Source of the DNA: Allomuricauda sp. CAU 1633
GTDB lineage: Bacteria; Bacteroidota; Bacteroidia; Flavobacteriales; Flavobacteriaceae
DNA length: 64,000 nucleotides
Reading direction: 5' to 3'
Assembly: GCF_017313225.1 (NCBI RefSeq)
Contig: NZ_JAFLNE010000004.1
Location: 372,001 to 436,000 of the forward strand
In this document: positions 42,613 to 51,690 of the stretch, in pieces
Layout: each line of letters begins with the position of its first letter
How positions within the stretch are numbered: position 1 is the stretch's first letter
Notes under the pieces: model-generated
What the model saw: the letters and a program-made list of their open reading frames with translations, nothing else
What the model was told of the DNA's origin: nothing
The model's database searches: none
Translations under genes and position numbers: made by a program

Positions 42613-42784
42613 TTTAAAGAATTATGAATAAAACAAAAGAGAAAATGTCAACCGACCGAACAAGAGTTTCGGTTACTTTTTTGGCGTAAAGCCAATGGTG
42701 ACATCTATAGCGTACATAATTCTTATAACTTCATGATGGGGCAAATATGCAACTTTTTTTTAAGCGTAACCCAAAAAAAGTGAT
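42613..42784 (-). other. Structured leader region upstream of the MATE gene
   Basis: The minus strand contains a near-consensus promoter (TTTG, 22-bp spacer, CATATTTG at about 42740) and then two hairpins in the leader: TTGGC/GCCAA (42681-42695) and AACCGA/TCGGTT (42650-42674). No T-run follows either, so they are not terminators; regulation of the exporter by leader structure is possible but unproven. Confidence 0.35.
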
Positions 42785-45700
42785 TTATTTGGCATAGTGG
42801 GCTTTATATCGCCATAGGCTTATTCCTCCCAAAACAAACACACCAAGCACGGTATACCAGATAAAATTAGGGGTTATCACTTGGTCTCCGCTGGCATAAC
42901 TGTGCAATCCCACCAAGTAAAAATTAACTCCAAAATAGGTCATCATAATACTAGCAAAAGCAATGATGCTTGCAAAATTAAAACTCCACTTACCCCTAAG
43001 ACCGGGAACCAGTCGCATGTGCAGTACAAAAGCATAGACCATAATTGAAATCAAGGCCCAAGTCTCCTTGGGGTCCCATCCCCAATACCGACCCCAACTT
43101 TCATTGGCCCATTGGCCACCCAAAAAGTTCCCGATGGTCAGCATTACCAATCCCGCAGTGAGTGCCAATTCGTTAATGACAGTCAATTCCTTGATGGCCA
43201 AATCCATCCGTTGTTTGTTGGATGATGTGGTAAGAATCATCAGAAAAAGGGAAACCACGCCTAAAATCATCCCTACGGTCAACGGACCATAACTTCCCAC
43301 AATAACGGCCACATGGATCATTAACCAATAACTATCGAGTACGGGCTGTAAATTGGCAATCGCGGGATCCACCCAACTTTGGTGTGCAACCCACAACAAC
43401 ATGGAGGTTACAAAAGCACTGGCCGCAATGGTCAATTCACTCTTTCGGCCCAGTGCCAATCCAATACCCATTGTGGCCCATGCCACATAAAGGATACTTT
43501 CATAGGCATCACTCCAAGGTGCATGCCCAGATATATACCAGCGCAATATCAACCCAATCGTATGCCATATAAAGAACAGAATAATGGTTCCCTTTAACAG
43601 ATACGCGAAGGCATCTAGAAATTTGCGCTCTTTAAAAATCTTCGCAATCAAAACGAATAACAGCAACACGCCCACCATGGCGTAGTACTTGTACAAGCGA
43701 TTGAACAAGTCCAATTTATTGTAGATAATTTCCGTTTTTATCTTGTTCTCAGCAGGTAAAACCTCCTCTCCGTGATTGAGTTGATTTTGTTTGAAGGCCG
43801 CCAACAATTGATCGGGTTGGGAATAATCTCCTGTGGCTATTGAACTTTGCAAGGACCCCAAATAATAGGGCATGGCATTCCGTACAAAGTTGGAGTACAG
43901 CGAATCTTGAATCTGATATTGTCCAGAGCGATATTCCACAGCAGAGACCCATTTATTGTTTTCATCGTTCAATAATGGGAATATCTTTATGATCTGACCG
44001 CTCAACGCTATGTTCAACAAACTGAGCCTTTCCCCTACTTTCTTGAAATCCTTTTCAAAATTTGAAGGGTTGGTGGTTGATGTGGCTTTTTCCAAATAGG
44101 GTTGAAGCTTGTAAGCACCTTTGGAATCGAAAAAGTCCGTGGCCTTAACATATTTGGTTCCTTTTGGAACACCTATAATTTTTCGGATACTGTCATTCTC
44201 CTTCTTGCCCAATGCGATAAATTCCGTATTGTACCAAATCCCAGGATTCATCATCATGGAAAGGAACACCTGATTTTCGGATAAGTTTTTATAATGATTC
44301 TCCCCGCTCAGTTTTCGCAAAAGCTCAGAAGCAAAGGTGTTGATGGGTTTCATCCGCCCCCCTTCATCCTGAATGACTAAGGCACCAAATTTTTCGGCAT
44401 GTTCCTTGGCCACCACAGTAGACTCAATGATTGAATCTACTTGATGCTGTGTTGGCATTCCCGAATGCTCGTGGTTAGTATCCGTTTCTTGGGCACTCAA
44501 TAATGTAGTTGCAAAAAGGAGGGCCAGTGTGGTCAATGCGGCTTTTTTTGACTTGATTTTTTCCAACATCTGCTGTAAATCCCTAAAGCGGGTCTTCCCA
44601 AAGAACATAATGCCCATCAAACCAATGTACAATAGAAAATATCCAATATAAGTAATCCAAGTCCCCCACATATCGTGGTTTACGGAAAGGACGGTTCCCT
44701 TTTCATCGGGGTGAAAACTGGATTGGAAAAATCGATATCCCCTGTGATCCAGCACATGGTTCATGTAAATATCGTAATCAAATATCCGCTCATCTTGAAC
44801 GGTAATCCTGCTCATAAATGAGGCATAACCTGTTTCGGTGCCCGGATATTTTTCGGCTATGAAATCGTTCAACTTAATGGAAAATGGTAATTCGTACACT
44901 TTTGAGCCGTAGCTCAAGGAAAAATCCAACCCACCTACTTGAATCTTATCTGAAAAATTGGAAGTTCCCTTGCCGCCCAACAATCTAATTTCTTTGGTTT
45001 CGCCATTGGCCGAAACAGAAACCACCAAAGCATCTTGGGTAGCTTCGGTTACTTCTTCCTCAGGAACCTTGACCACGCCATAACTTCCTTTCACCAAGGG
45101 CTCCGGAATCACAAATTGCATTCCAGCCATATTGTAGAGCGACCTCAATTGCAAAGTTTGAAGGCTATCTTGCGCCACCTCCCCTTGAAATTGGTCTGCC
45201 ATTCGCATAAAATTACCCTCAAAAGGTGATTTTATCTGATACCCAATACTATCTGTATAGAAAATATTGACCGCACCATCCGTCTCTTTGTTCAATGCAA
45301 AAAGTATGTTGTGAATACTGGCCACCTGACCATTTTCCAGATAGTGTTCGTGGCGTTGCCCATTTCCGGCTTCAACAATCTGCAGGTATTCCTTTCCATT
45401 TTCATTGGGAATCAACCCCTCTTCTGCCCCATCAATAAAATCCACATAGGAAATGGTAAAAGGCTGTCCGTTAAAATCCGATTTCCAAGGAAGACTGGAA
45501 CGAGAACCTTCGGGTGTAACGATGATATCATCTTCCAACACCTTCCGTTTGGTCTCTCCGTTCATATCACCATCAACAAAAGCCGTCAGATAGGTTTTAT
45601 CTGAGTAAAATTGATTTTCGGCCGCTCCTTCTCTGATAGGCATCATCCCTTCATAACTAATGTAACGGGTCACAAAAGCACCAAGAATGATTAATATCCA

Positions 45701-45955
45701 AGACAGGTGTAAAAGAAGTACCGGCCACTTTTTCCAACTGAGTAATTGGTACCTGAAAATATTCCCGATGAAGTTGATCACAAAAAAGACCATGATGGCC
45801 TCAAACCAAGTTGCGTTATAAATATAAATTCGGGCTGTTTCAGTGCTGTACCAGCTTTCCACAAAGGTTCCAATGGCCATTGCAGCAGCAAAAACCAAAA
45901 AAAGAACGGCCATAAGTCTTGTGGAAAAAAGGGTCTTTTTAAGAATGTCAATCAT
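42785..45955 (-). CDS. Fused cytochrome c biogenesis protein CcsB(ResB)-CcsA
   Basis: The 1056-residue protein joins the two parts of system II cytochrome c maturation, which carries haem across the membrane and ligates it to apocytochrome c. The N-terminal ResB-like part has three early helices, then a large periplasmic domain (about 100-420) and a further helix (TYIGYFLLYIGLMGIMFF). A second, unusual long soluble segment (about 485-740) follows. The C-terminal CcsA part (about 760-1056) has about eight helices and the haem-handling WWD motif SWGRYWGWDPKETWALI near residue 957, with His residues in flanking helices. Such fusions are known in Bacteroidota. It has its own -7 element and diverges from the DUF2520 gene. 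Confidence 0.93.
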   Translation of the reverse strand: MIDILKKTLFSTRLMAVLFLVFAAAMAIGTFVESWYSTETARIYIYNATWFEAIMVFFVINFIGNIFRYQLLSWKKWPVLLLHLSWILIILGAFVTRYISYEGMMPIREGAAENQFYSDKTYLTAFVDGDMNGETKRKVLEDDIIVTPEGSRSSLPWKSDFNGQPFTISYVDFIDGAEEGLIPNENGKEYLQIVEAGNGQRHEHYLENGQVASIHNILFALNKETDGAVNIFYTDSIGYQIKSPFEGNFMRMADQFQGEVAQDSLQTLQLRSLYNMAGMQFVIPEPLVKGSYGVVKVPEEEVTEATQDALVVSVSANGETKEIRLLGGKGTSNFSDKIQVGGLDFSLSYGSKVYELPFSIKLNDFIAEKYPGTETGYASFMSRITVQDERIFDYDIYMNHVLDHRGYRFFQSSFHPDEKGTVLSVNHDMWGTWITYIGYFLLYIGLMGIMFFGKTRFRDLQQMLEKIKSKKAALTTLALLFATTLLSAQETDTNHEHSGMPTQHQVDSIIESTVVAKEHAEKFGALVIQDEGGRMKPINTFASELLRKLSGENHYKNLSENQVFLSMMMNPGIWYNTEFIALGKKENDSIRKIIGVPKGTKYVKATDFFDSKGAYKLQPYLEKATSTTNPSNFEKDFKKVGERLSLLNIALSGQIIKIFPLLNDENNKWVSAVEYRSGQYQIQDSLYSNFVRNAMPYYLGSLQSSIATGDYSQPDQLLAAFKQNQLNHGEEVLPAENKIKTEIIYNKLDLFNRLYKYYAMVGVLLLFVLIAKIFKERKFLDAFAYLLKGTIILFFIWHTIGLILRWYISGHAPWSDAYESILYVAWATMGIGLALGRKSELTIAASAFVTSMLLWVAHQSWVDPAIANLQPVLDSYWLMIHVAVIVGSYGPLTVGMILGVVSLFLMILTTSSNKQRMDLAIKELTVINELALTAGLVMLTIGNFLGGQWANESWGRYWGWDPKETWALISIMVYAFVLHMRLVPGLRGKWSFNFASIIAFASIMMTYFGVNFYLVGLHSYASGDQVITPNFIWYTVLGVFVLGGISLWRYKAHYAK

Positions 45956-45981
45956 TGAATCCTGATGTGCTTTTCAGCATG

Positions 45982-45989
45982 CAAAAATA
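45982..45989 (-). promoter_or_regulatory. Probable -7 element of the CcsB-CcsA gene
   Basis: TATTTTTG on the minus strand matches TAnnTTTG and lies 27 bp before the ATG at 45955. No good -33 element is seen. Confidence 0.45.
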
Positions 45990-46071
45990 CGGCCTTTTTA
46001 TAACTTCCTTGTTTACAAGTTGCATAAAAATCCAACAGATTTGTTAATTCTTTCCATAAGGGATCATCAGC

Positions 46072-46079
46072 TAAATTTG
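46072..46079 (+). promoter_or_regulatory. Probable -7 element of the DUF2520-KdsC-Maf operon
   Basis: TAAATTTG matches TAnnTTTG and ends 12 bp before the ATG at 46092, implying a very short leader. TTTG at 46040-46043 is 28 bp away, longer than the usual spacing. Confidence 0.4.
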
Positions 46080-46091
46080 TAGTTTTGCAAC

Positions 46092-46853
46092 ATGCTTTCC
46101 ATCGTCATTCTCGGAACTGGAACTATTGCAAAGCATTTGGTGGGCGCACTCTCCAAAGTAAAGGAAGTTCGGTTGGCCCAAGTCGTGGGCAGAAACCAAG
46201 AGCAGTTGCTGTGGTTTTCCGGCTTTGCCCCCATCTCCACTGATTTTAAAGCAATCATGGACGCTGATATATACCTTATTGCAGTGAAGGACGATGCCAT
46301 TGTTGAAGTTTCAAGACATATTTTTGACAAAAAAGGAATTGTGGCCCACGTTTCCGGTGCCACACCCATGAACAGCCTACCTATGGAAAACCGGGGTGTT
46401 TTTTATCCTTTGCAAAGCTTTACTGAAGGAAGGCCGTTGGATTTTAGAACCATTCCCTTTTGTATTGAAGCACAAAAGGAAGATGCTGCTGAAACGCTGA
46501 AAGTGTTGGCAGGCTATCTATCAGATTCTGTTTCTGATGTTGATTCACAACAACGGAAAAAGTTGCATCTTGCAGCTATGTACGTGAATAATTTTTCCAA
46601 TTACCTCTATGGAGTAGGAGAAAAATTATGCGAAGAGGAAGGGCTACCTTTTGATTTACTAAAACCCTTAATCCTTGAAACTGCGGAAAAGATTCAAGTG
46701 ATGTCGCCCAAGGAAGCACAGACAGGTCCCGCTCGAAGAGGAGATAAAAAAACCATGAAGGCCCATTTGGCACTATTGCATGATAAAAAACAAATAGAAC
46801 TATATAAGCTGTTCAGCGAAGCCATAAAAAAGGTTTATGAAGAAAAATTATAA
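46092..46853 (+). CDS. Rossmann-like and DUF2520 domain protein
   Basis: The 253-residue protein has an N-terminal NAD(P)-type Rossmann domain (MLSIVILGTGTIAKHLVGAL) resembling pyrroline-5-carboxylate and ketopantoate reductases, with VAHVSGATPMNSL and GVFYPLQSFTEGR, and a helical C-terminal DUF2520 domain (about 120-253) with AAMYVNNFSNYLYGVGEKLCEEE and TGPARRGDKKTM. The enzymatic reaction is unknown. It overlaps the next gene (KdsC-like) by 17 bp, so it heads an operon with kdsC and maf. Confidence 0.9.
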   Translation: MLSIVILGTGTIAKHLVGALSKVKEVRLAQVVGRNQEQLLWFSGFAPISTDFKAIMDADIYLIAVKDDAIVEVSRHIFDKKGIVAHVSGATPMNSLPMENRGVFYPLQSFTEGRPLDFRTIPFCIEAQKEDAAETLKVLAGYLSDSVSDVDSQQRKKLHLAAMYVNNFSNYLYGVGEKLCEEEGLPFDLLKPLILETAEKIQVMSPKEAQTGPARRGDKKTMKAHLALLHDKKQIELYKLFSEAIKKVYEEKL

Positions 46854-47364
46854 AGAACTGCTAAGTAACATTACTACCTTTGTTTTTGATGTGGACGGGG
46901 TATTCACGGATGGTACCGTTTTGGTGACCTCGAAGGGAGAGCTACTGCGCAGTATGAGCGTAAAGGACGGTTATGCCATTAAGACCGCCATAAAAAAGGG
47001 GTACAAGGTGTGTATCATCACCGGAGGAACCAACGAAGGGGTCAAAGAACGGTTGAAAGGACTCGGAGTAACCGATTTTTATATGGGAGCCCACCATAAA
47101 CAAGAGCCTTTGGAAGAATATTTGGATATCTACAACATTGACCCGAGCACGGTGCTTTACATGGGTGATGACGTGCCCGATATCCCACCCATGAAAATGG
47201 TGGCCTTGGCCACTTCCCCTCAAAATGCTGTTCAGGAAGTAAAGGCCATTTCAGACTATGTTTCCCACAAGAACGGAGGGGATGGCTGTGTGCGAGATAT
47301 TGTGGAGCAGGTGTTGAAAGTTCGTGGCGATTGGAACGATAACTTCAGTGCCAAAAATGACTAA
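46837..47364 (+). CDS. kdsC: HAD hydrolase, KDO 8-phosphate phosphatase-like (KdsC)
   Basis: The 175-residue protein is a C0-type HAD phosphatase without a cap domain. Motif I is FVFDVDGVFTDG (nucleophile Asp and acid/base Asp), motif II IITGGTNEG, motif III KQEPLEEYL Lys and motif IV MGDDVPDIPPM. These match KdsC, which releases phosphate from 3-deoxy-D-manno-octulosonate 8-phosphate for lipopolysaccharide synthesis; VRDIVEQVL near the end is also typical. YrbI-like phosphatases of other sugars are a minor alternative. It overlaps both neighbours (17 and 8 bp), a tight operon. Confidence 0.88.
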   Translation: MKKNYKELLSNITTFVFDVDGVFTDGTVLVTSKGELLRSMSVKDGYAIKTAIKKGYKVCIITGGTNEGVKERLKGLGVTDFYMGAHHKQEPLEEYLDIYNIDPSTVLYMGDDVPDIPPMKMVALATSPQNAVQEVKAISDYVSHKNGGDGCVRDIVEQVLKVRGDWNDNFSAKND

Positions 47365-47953
47365 TCCGCTTCAAGAGAAACTCAAGGGATATAAGCTTAT
47401 TTTAGGTTCTGGCTCTCCAAGACGAAAAATGTTCTTGGAGGAAATGGGATTGGATTTCGAAGTCCGACCGAAATCTGTGGAGGAAATCTACCCAAATCAT
47501 TTACAAGGAAAAGAAATTTCCAATTTTTTGGCCGAATTGAAGGCTTCACCGTTCAAATTGGAGTTGAAACCCAAAGAAATTGTGGTCACATCAGATACCG
47601 TAGTCTGGCACAAGGGTGTTTCATTGGCCAAAGCTGCTGGCCGTGAGGAGGCATTTTACATGCTGCATACCTTAAGCGGTGATTGGCATGAGGTGATTAC
47701 ATCGGTCTGCTTTACTACTTTGGAAGCCCAAAAAACCGTGAGTTGTACCACTTTGGTCAAGTTTATGGAATTTACGGATGAAGAAATCAATTATTATATC
47801 GAAATATGCCAGCCCTTCGACAAAGCTGGCGCGTATGGTATCCAAGAATGGATTGGAATGATTGGCATTTCAGAAATAAAAGGTTCTTATACCAATGTGG
47901 TTGGTCTGCCCACCCATCTGGTTTACAAAACGTTAATGGACATGGTTTCCTGA
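47357..47953 (+). CDS. maf: Maf family nucleoside triphosphate pyrophosphatase
   Basis: The start is ATG 47357, overlapping the kdsC stop by 8 bp; the frame is open further upstream but an earlier start would overlap more. The 198-residue protein has the Maf signature LGSGSPRRKMFLEEMGLDFEV, the acidic VVTSDTVVWHKGVSLAK region and DKAGAYGIQEWIGM. Maf proteins hydrolyse dTTP, UTP or modified nucleotides and were first linked to septum inhibition. This copy has the dTTP/UTP-type features (AGAYGIQ). Confidence 0.94.
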   Translation: MTNPLQEKLKGYKLILGSGSPRRKMFLEEMGLDFEVRPKSVEEIYPNHLQGKEISNFLAELKASPFKLELKPKEIVVTSDTVVWHKGVSLAKAAGREEAFYMLHTLSGDWHEVITSVCFTTLEAQKTVSCTTLVKFMEFTDEEINYYIEICQPFDKAGAYGIQEWIGMIGISEIKGSYTNVVGLPTHLVYKTLMDMVS

Positions 47954-47986
47954 GTTTCGATATGTAACTTTACGAAAACCAAGTTT

Positions 47987-48943
47987 ATGAAGAAGATATA
48001 CACTCAAGGCTTTTTTGGCCTATTCCTGACATTATTTCTTATGACATTGCTTTCCTGCGGCGAAAAAACCAAAGCTCCAGAAAGGGAAATGGCGATGGAC
48101 CATTCAACAGAAGAAGCGACTCCAAAAAATCCCAAAAAACCCCTTTCCGAAGATTTTAAAGGATATTGGTATGCTGGTGATGCCGAAATCACTTCGTATC
48201 AATTGGAGCAAGCCAGATATGGCGAAATACATGAAGGTCACGCTGTTTTAATCTACGTAACAGAACCTTTTTTAGCTGATGTACAAGTAAAAGCAGATGG
48301 GAATAATCCAGATAATGTTTCCGTTTTAAAGCTGAACGCGACCAAAAAGTTCTTGACAGGAATTTACCCCTACTCTATCATGGGCAGTACATTTTATCCT
48401 GTGCACGACAACCAACATGCCATAAAGACTAGTTTGTCTGTTCAAGAATGGTGTGGTCATGTCTATTCCCAAATTAACAATCGGAATCAATTTGAATTCA
48501 CTTCCCATTCCTATTTTGAAGGTGAGGCAGACCAAAATTTTATGTTGGACAAACAGCTTCTTGAAAATGAAATCTGGACCAAAATTCGGATTCACCCAGA
48601 AGACTTGCCCACAGGAAACCTTAACGTAATTCCTTCATTGGAGTATTTGCGGCTGGCCCACAAAGAATTGAAAGCTTATGAAGCCACCGCTTCAGTATCC
48701 TCGGAAAATGGAATCACCACTTACACCCTATCCTACCCGAAATTGGAACGAATTTTGAGGGTTAATTTCACATCAAACTTCCCATATGCCATTGAAAGTT
48801 GGACGGAAGAATCCAAAAGCGGATTTGGTGCAAATGCAAAAACATTGACCACCAAAGCCATAAAGATGAAGTCCATAAAAACCGCTTATTGGGGACAACA
48901 CGATAATGACGATTTAATCTTAAGGGATAGTTTGAGGCTATAA
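47987..48943 (+). CDS. Lipoprotein of unknown function, Maf-linked
   Basis: The 318-residue protein has a lipoprotein signal (FLTLFLMTLLSC, anchor Cys near 24), then a Lys/Glu-rich linker and a single globular, beta-rich domain with GYWYAGDAEITSYQLEQARYGE, AVLIYVTEPF, SIQEWCGHVYSQ-like SVQEWCGHVYSQINNR and FTSHSYFEGE. Proteins of this type follow maf in many flavobacteria and are sometimes mislabelled as Maf themselves, but nothing here resembles the Maf fold. Function is unknown. It starts 34 bp after maf and is probably cotranscribed. Confidence 0.75.
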   Translation: MKKIYTQGFFGLFLTLFLMTLLSCGEKTKAPEREMAMDHSTEEATPKNPKKPLSEDFKGYWYAGDAEITSYQLEQARYGEIHEGHAVLIYVTEPFLADVQVKADGNNPDNVSVLKLNATKKFLTGIYPYSIMGSTFYPVHDNQHAIKTSLSVQEWCGHVYSQINNRNQFEFTSHSYFEGEADQNFMLDKQLLENEIWTKIRIHPEDLPTGNLNVIPSLEYLRLAHKELKAYEATASVSSENGITTYTLSYPKLERILRVNFTSNFPYAIESWTEESKSGFGANAKTLTTKAIKMKSIKTAYWGQHDNDDLILRDSLRL

Positions 48944-49016
48944 GGGTTGCCTATTTTTTTATGAAATACCCTGTTAAAGATGTTCTAAATTCAATATTCA
49001 CTGATTTATATCTTTC

Positions 49017-49024
49017 TATATTTG
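49017..49024 (+). promoter_or_regulatory. Probable -7 element of the PIG-L/symporter operon
   Basis: TATATTTG matches TAnnTTTG and lies 25 bp before the ATG at 49049. No TTTG is present at the -33 distance. Confidence 0.4.
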
Positions 49025-49048
49025 GCACAACCACTAAAACAACCAATT

Positions 49049-51580
49049 ATGCGATACTTTTGGGTTTGCACTCTTGCCTTATTGGGCACATTTAGCAATC
49101 TTACTGCACAACAACCCAAAAAACAATCGTCCACAGAAATTTATCACAATCTCCAAAAACTTAATTTTTTGGGTACCGCACTTTATGTCGCTGCGCACCC
49201 TGATGATGAAAATACGAGATTGATTTCCTATTTATCCAATCATGATAAAGCCCATACGGTCTACCTTTCAATGACCCGGGGTGATGGTGGCCAAAACCTC
49301 ATCGGTTCAGAATTGCGGGAGCTTTTGGGTGTTTTGCGCACAGAAGAATTGTTGGCGGCCCGACGCATTGATGGTGGTGAGCAACGTTTTACACGAGCCA
49401 ATGATTTTGGATATTCCAAACATCCCAAGGAAACCCTTAAAATTTGGGACAAAGAAGAAGTCCTGGGCGATGTCATCTGGGCCATTCGAAATATAAAACC
49501 CGATGTCATCATCAACCGTTTTGACCACAGGTCGCCCGGTTCCACACATGGGCACCATACCTCATCCGCTATGCTGAGCATGGAAGCATTTGACATGGCA
49601 AATGACCCAAATGCCTATCCAAACCAGTTGGAACTCACCTCAACTTGGCAGCCCAAACGCATATTTTTCAACACCTCTTGGTGGTTCTATGGTAGTCCTG
49701 AAAATTTTGAAAAAGCCGATAAATCCAACATGATCAAGATGGATATCGGTTCGTATTACCCACTTTTGGGGCTTTCCAATAATGAAATAGCTTCTTTGGC
49801 CAGCAGTCAGCATTTATGCCAAGGGTTTGGTAGATTGAGTCAGCGGGGTTCTGAAGATGAATATGTTGAGTTTCTAAAAGGTGAAAAACCCAGCAACAAT
49901 TATCTTTTTGATGGTATAAACACTTCTTGGTCCCGTGTTGAAGGTAGTGATGCTGTAGGTGCCATTTTATATGAGGTTGAAAAAAACTTTGATTTCCGAA
50001 ATCCTTCAAAACATGTTCCTCAATTAATTGAGGCGTATCAACTCTTACAGCAGATTGAAGATGAGCATTGGAAAACCCTAAAATCAAAAGAACTTAAAGA
50101 TATTATCCAAGCATGTGCCGGATTGTATTTGGAAGCAAACGCTGCTTCAGCTTCCACTACTCCGGGAAGTGAAACAAAAGTGAACTTTGAGGTGCTGAAT
50201 AGAAGCACTCAGAAAATTGTCCTTAAAAAAATTCAGTTAGTAGATGCTGATGCCACTCTCTCTCCAAACGAGGTACTGGCCAATAATGAGAAAAAGAATT
50301 TTGAAATTAATCTTACTGTCCCCAATGACATTGGATATTCTAGTCCCTATTGGCTGAACGAACCCGGAACCTTGGGCATGTACAAGGTCGATGATCAAAC
50401 CTTAATCGGTAAACCCGAGACGCCAGCGGTTTTCCATACCAAGTTCAGCTTGGATTTTGATGGTACAGTAATGGAATTTGAAAAACCGGTCATCCATCGA
50501 TTTTCCAAGCCAGACAAAGGTGAATTGTTTGAGCCCTTTGCCGTACTTCCAGTAGCTACCTCAAAAATTGATGAAAAGGTCTTGATTTTTGCCGATGCTG
50601 CTACCAAAGATGTCCAAGTTAAGGTAAGAGCCGGCAAGAACAATGTTTCTGGAACAGTGGCCTTAGACCATCCAGCGGGATGGAAGGTATCACCACAGAA
50701 TTTTTCATTTTCTATTCCCCAACAAGGACAAGAACAGACCATTACTTTTAAAGTAACCCCACCATCCATTGAGAGTGAGGGTAAAATTTCTCCCATCATC
50801 ACCGTTGGGAATAATACGTATCAAAAAGAACTTGTAGAAATCAATTACGACCATATTCCTAAACAATCCATTTTATTGTCTTCCGAGGCCAAAGTGGTTC
50901 GCATGGATATTCGAAAATCTGGTGAGCACATTGGTTACATTATGGGAGCAGGTGACAAAGTCCCTGAAAGTTTGGAGCAAATAGGGTATCAGGTACATAC
51001 CATCGACCCAAATGATATTCAAGAAGGTGAACTGGATAAATATGATGCCATAGTTGTGGGTATTCGTGCTTACAATGTGGTGGATGCCTTAAAATTCAAG
51101 CAACCCATCCTTTTCAATTATGTGAAAAACGGCGGAAATATGATAGTACAGTACAACACTGCTGGAAGATGGGCGGACCAATTCAAAAATATTGCTCCTT
51201 ACGATTTAACCATTTCCAGAGATCGGGTAACCGATGAAGCTGCTCAAGTGGATATTATTGCTCCGAGTAATGCGTTGGTTAGTTATCCCAATGCCATAAA
51301 AGAAAGCGATTTTGATGGATGGGTACAGGAAAGAGGATTGTATTACCCAAGTGAATGGAGCGCTGAGTTTACCCCTGTACTTTCCATGCACGATGAAGAT
51401 GACGAACCCTCAAAAGGTAGTCTTTTGGTAGCACCTTACGGAGAAGGTCATTATATTTACACCGGTCTGAGTTTTTTCAGGGAACTCCCTGCTGGGGTCT
51501 CCGGGGCCTATAAACTTTTTGCAAATATGCTTTCCATTGGAAAAGATGACGTAAAAAAAGAAAGTAATGTCAAAGGATAA
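49049..51580 (+). CDS. Large exported PIG-L family deacetylase
   Basis: The start is ATG 49049 (843 residues, signal peptide MRYFWVCTLALLGTFSNLTAQ); an upstream TTG overlaps the promoter. Residues about 40-290 form a PIG-L/LmbE zinc deacetylase with LYVAAHPDDENTRLISYLS near 47 and the second ligand region HGHHTSSAM, as in GlcNAc-type deacetylases. The centre (about 370-630) is beta-sandwich (NPCBM-like or Ig-like linkers, with TPGSETKVNFEVLNRST), and the end (about 660-840) resembles the ThuA/class I glutamine-amidotransferase-like fold (KYDAIVVGIRAYN, GNMIVQYNTAGR). It would act on an exported carbohydrate or glycan. It is followed by a tiny membrane protein and a sodium:solute symporter. 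Confidence 0.9.
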   Translation: MRYFWVCTLALLGTFSNLTAQQPKKQSSTEIYHNLQKLNFLGTALYVAAHPDDENTRLISYLSNHDKAHTVYLSMTRGDGGQNLIGSELRELLGVLRTEELLAARRIDGGEQRFTRANDFGYSKHPKETLKIWDKEEVLGDVIWAIRNIKPDVIINRFDHRSPGSTHGHHTSSAMLSMEAFDMANDPNAYPNQLELTSTWQPKRIFFNTSWWFYGSPENFEKADKSNMIKMDIGSYYPLLGLSNNEIASLASSQHLCQGFGRLSQRGSEDEYVEFLKGEKPSNNYLFDGINTSWSRVEGSDAVGAILYEVEKNFDFRNPSKHVPQLIEAYQLLQQIEDEHWKTLKSKELKDIIQACAGLYLEANAASASTTPGSETKVNFEVLNRSTQKIVLKKIQLVDADATLSPNEVLANNEKKNFEINLTVPNDIGYSSPYWLNEPGTLGMYKVDDQTLIGKPETPAVFHTKFSLDFDGTVMEFEKPVIHRFSKPDKGELFEPFAVLPVATSKIDEKVLIFADAATKDVQVKVRAGKNNVSGTVALDHPAGWKVSPQNFSFSIPQQGQEQTITFKVTPPSIESEGKISPIITVGNNTYQKELVEINYDHIPKQSILLSSEAKVVRMDIRKSGEHIGYIMGAGDKVPESLEQIGYQVHTIDPNDIQEGELDKYDAIVVGIRAYNVVDALKFKQPILFNYVKNGGNMIVQYNTAGRWADQFKNIAPYDLTISRDRVTDEAAQVDIIAPSNALVSYPNAIKESDFDGWVQERGLYYPSEWSAEFTPVLSMHDEDDEPSKGSLLVAPYGEGHYIYTGLSFFRELPAGVSGAYKLFANMLSIGKDDVKKESNVKG

Positions 51581-51683
51581 CATGAATACCAAAATAGAGT
51601 GGAAAAAGGAATACACTGTTGTCATTCTTTTGAATGCCATTTATATTTTGGCTTTTTACCTCATCATGATATTAAATAACTAA
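51567..51683 (+). CDS. Tiny one-helix membrane protein between PIG-L and symporter genes
   Basis: A frame of 38 codons begins at ATG 51567, overlapping the end of the PIG-L gene by 14 bp, and stops seven bases before the symporter ATG. The product has a charged N-terminus (MSKDNMNTKIEWKKEY), one membrane helix of about 17 residues (TVVILLNAIYILAFYLIMI) and ends LNN. ATG 51582 (33 residues) is an alternative with AAAGGA just before it. Position between a substrate enzyme and a solute symporter, and the single helix, recall small accessory subunits of sodium:solute symporters, but sequence kinship to a known one is not claimed. Confidence 0.65.
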   Translation: MSKDNMNTKIEWKKEYTVVILLNAIYILAFYLIMILNN

Positions 51684-51690
51684 AACCTTA

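Noticed and set aside
47987..48943. Annotation as a second Maf protein
   Set aside because: No Maf motif is present; it is a lipoprotein that only follows maf in gene order.
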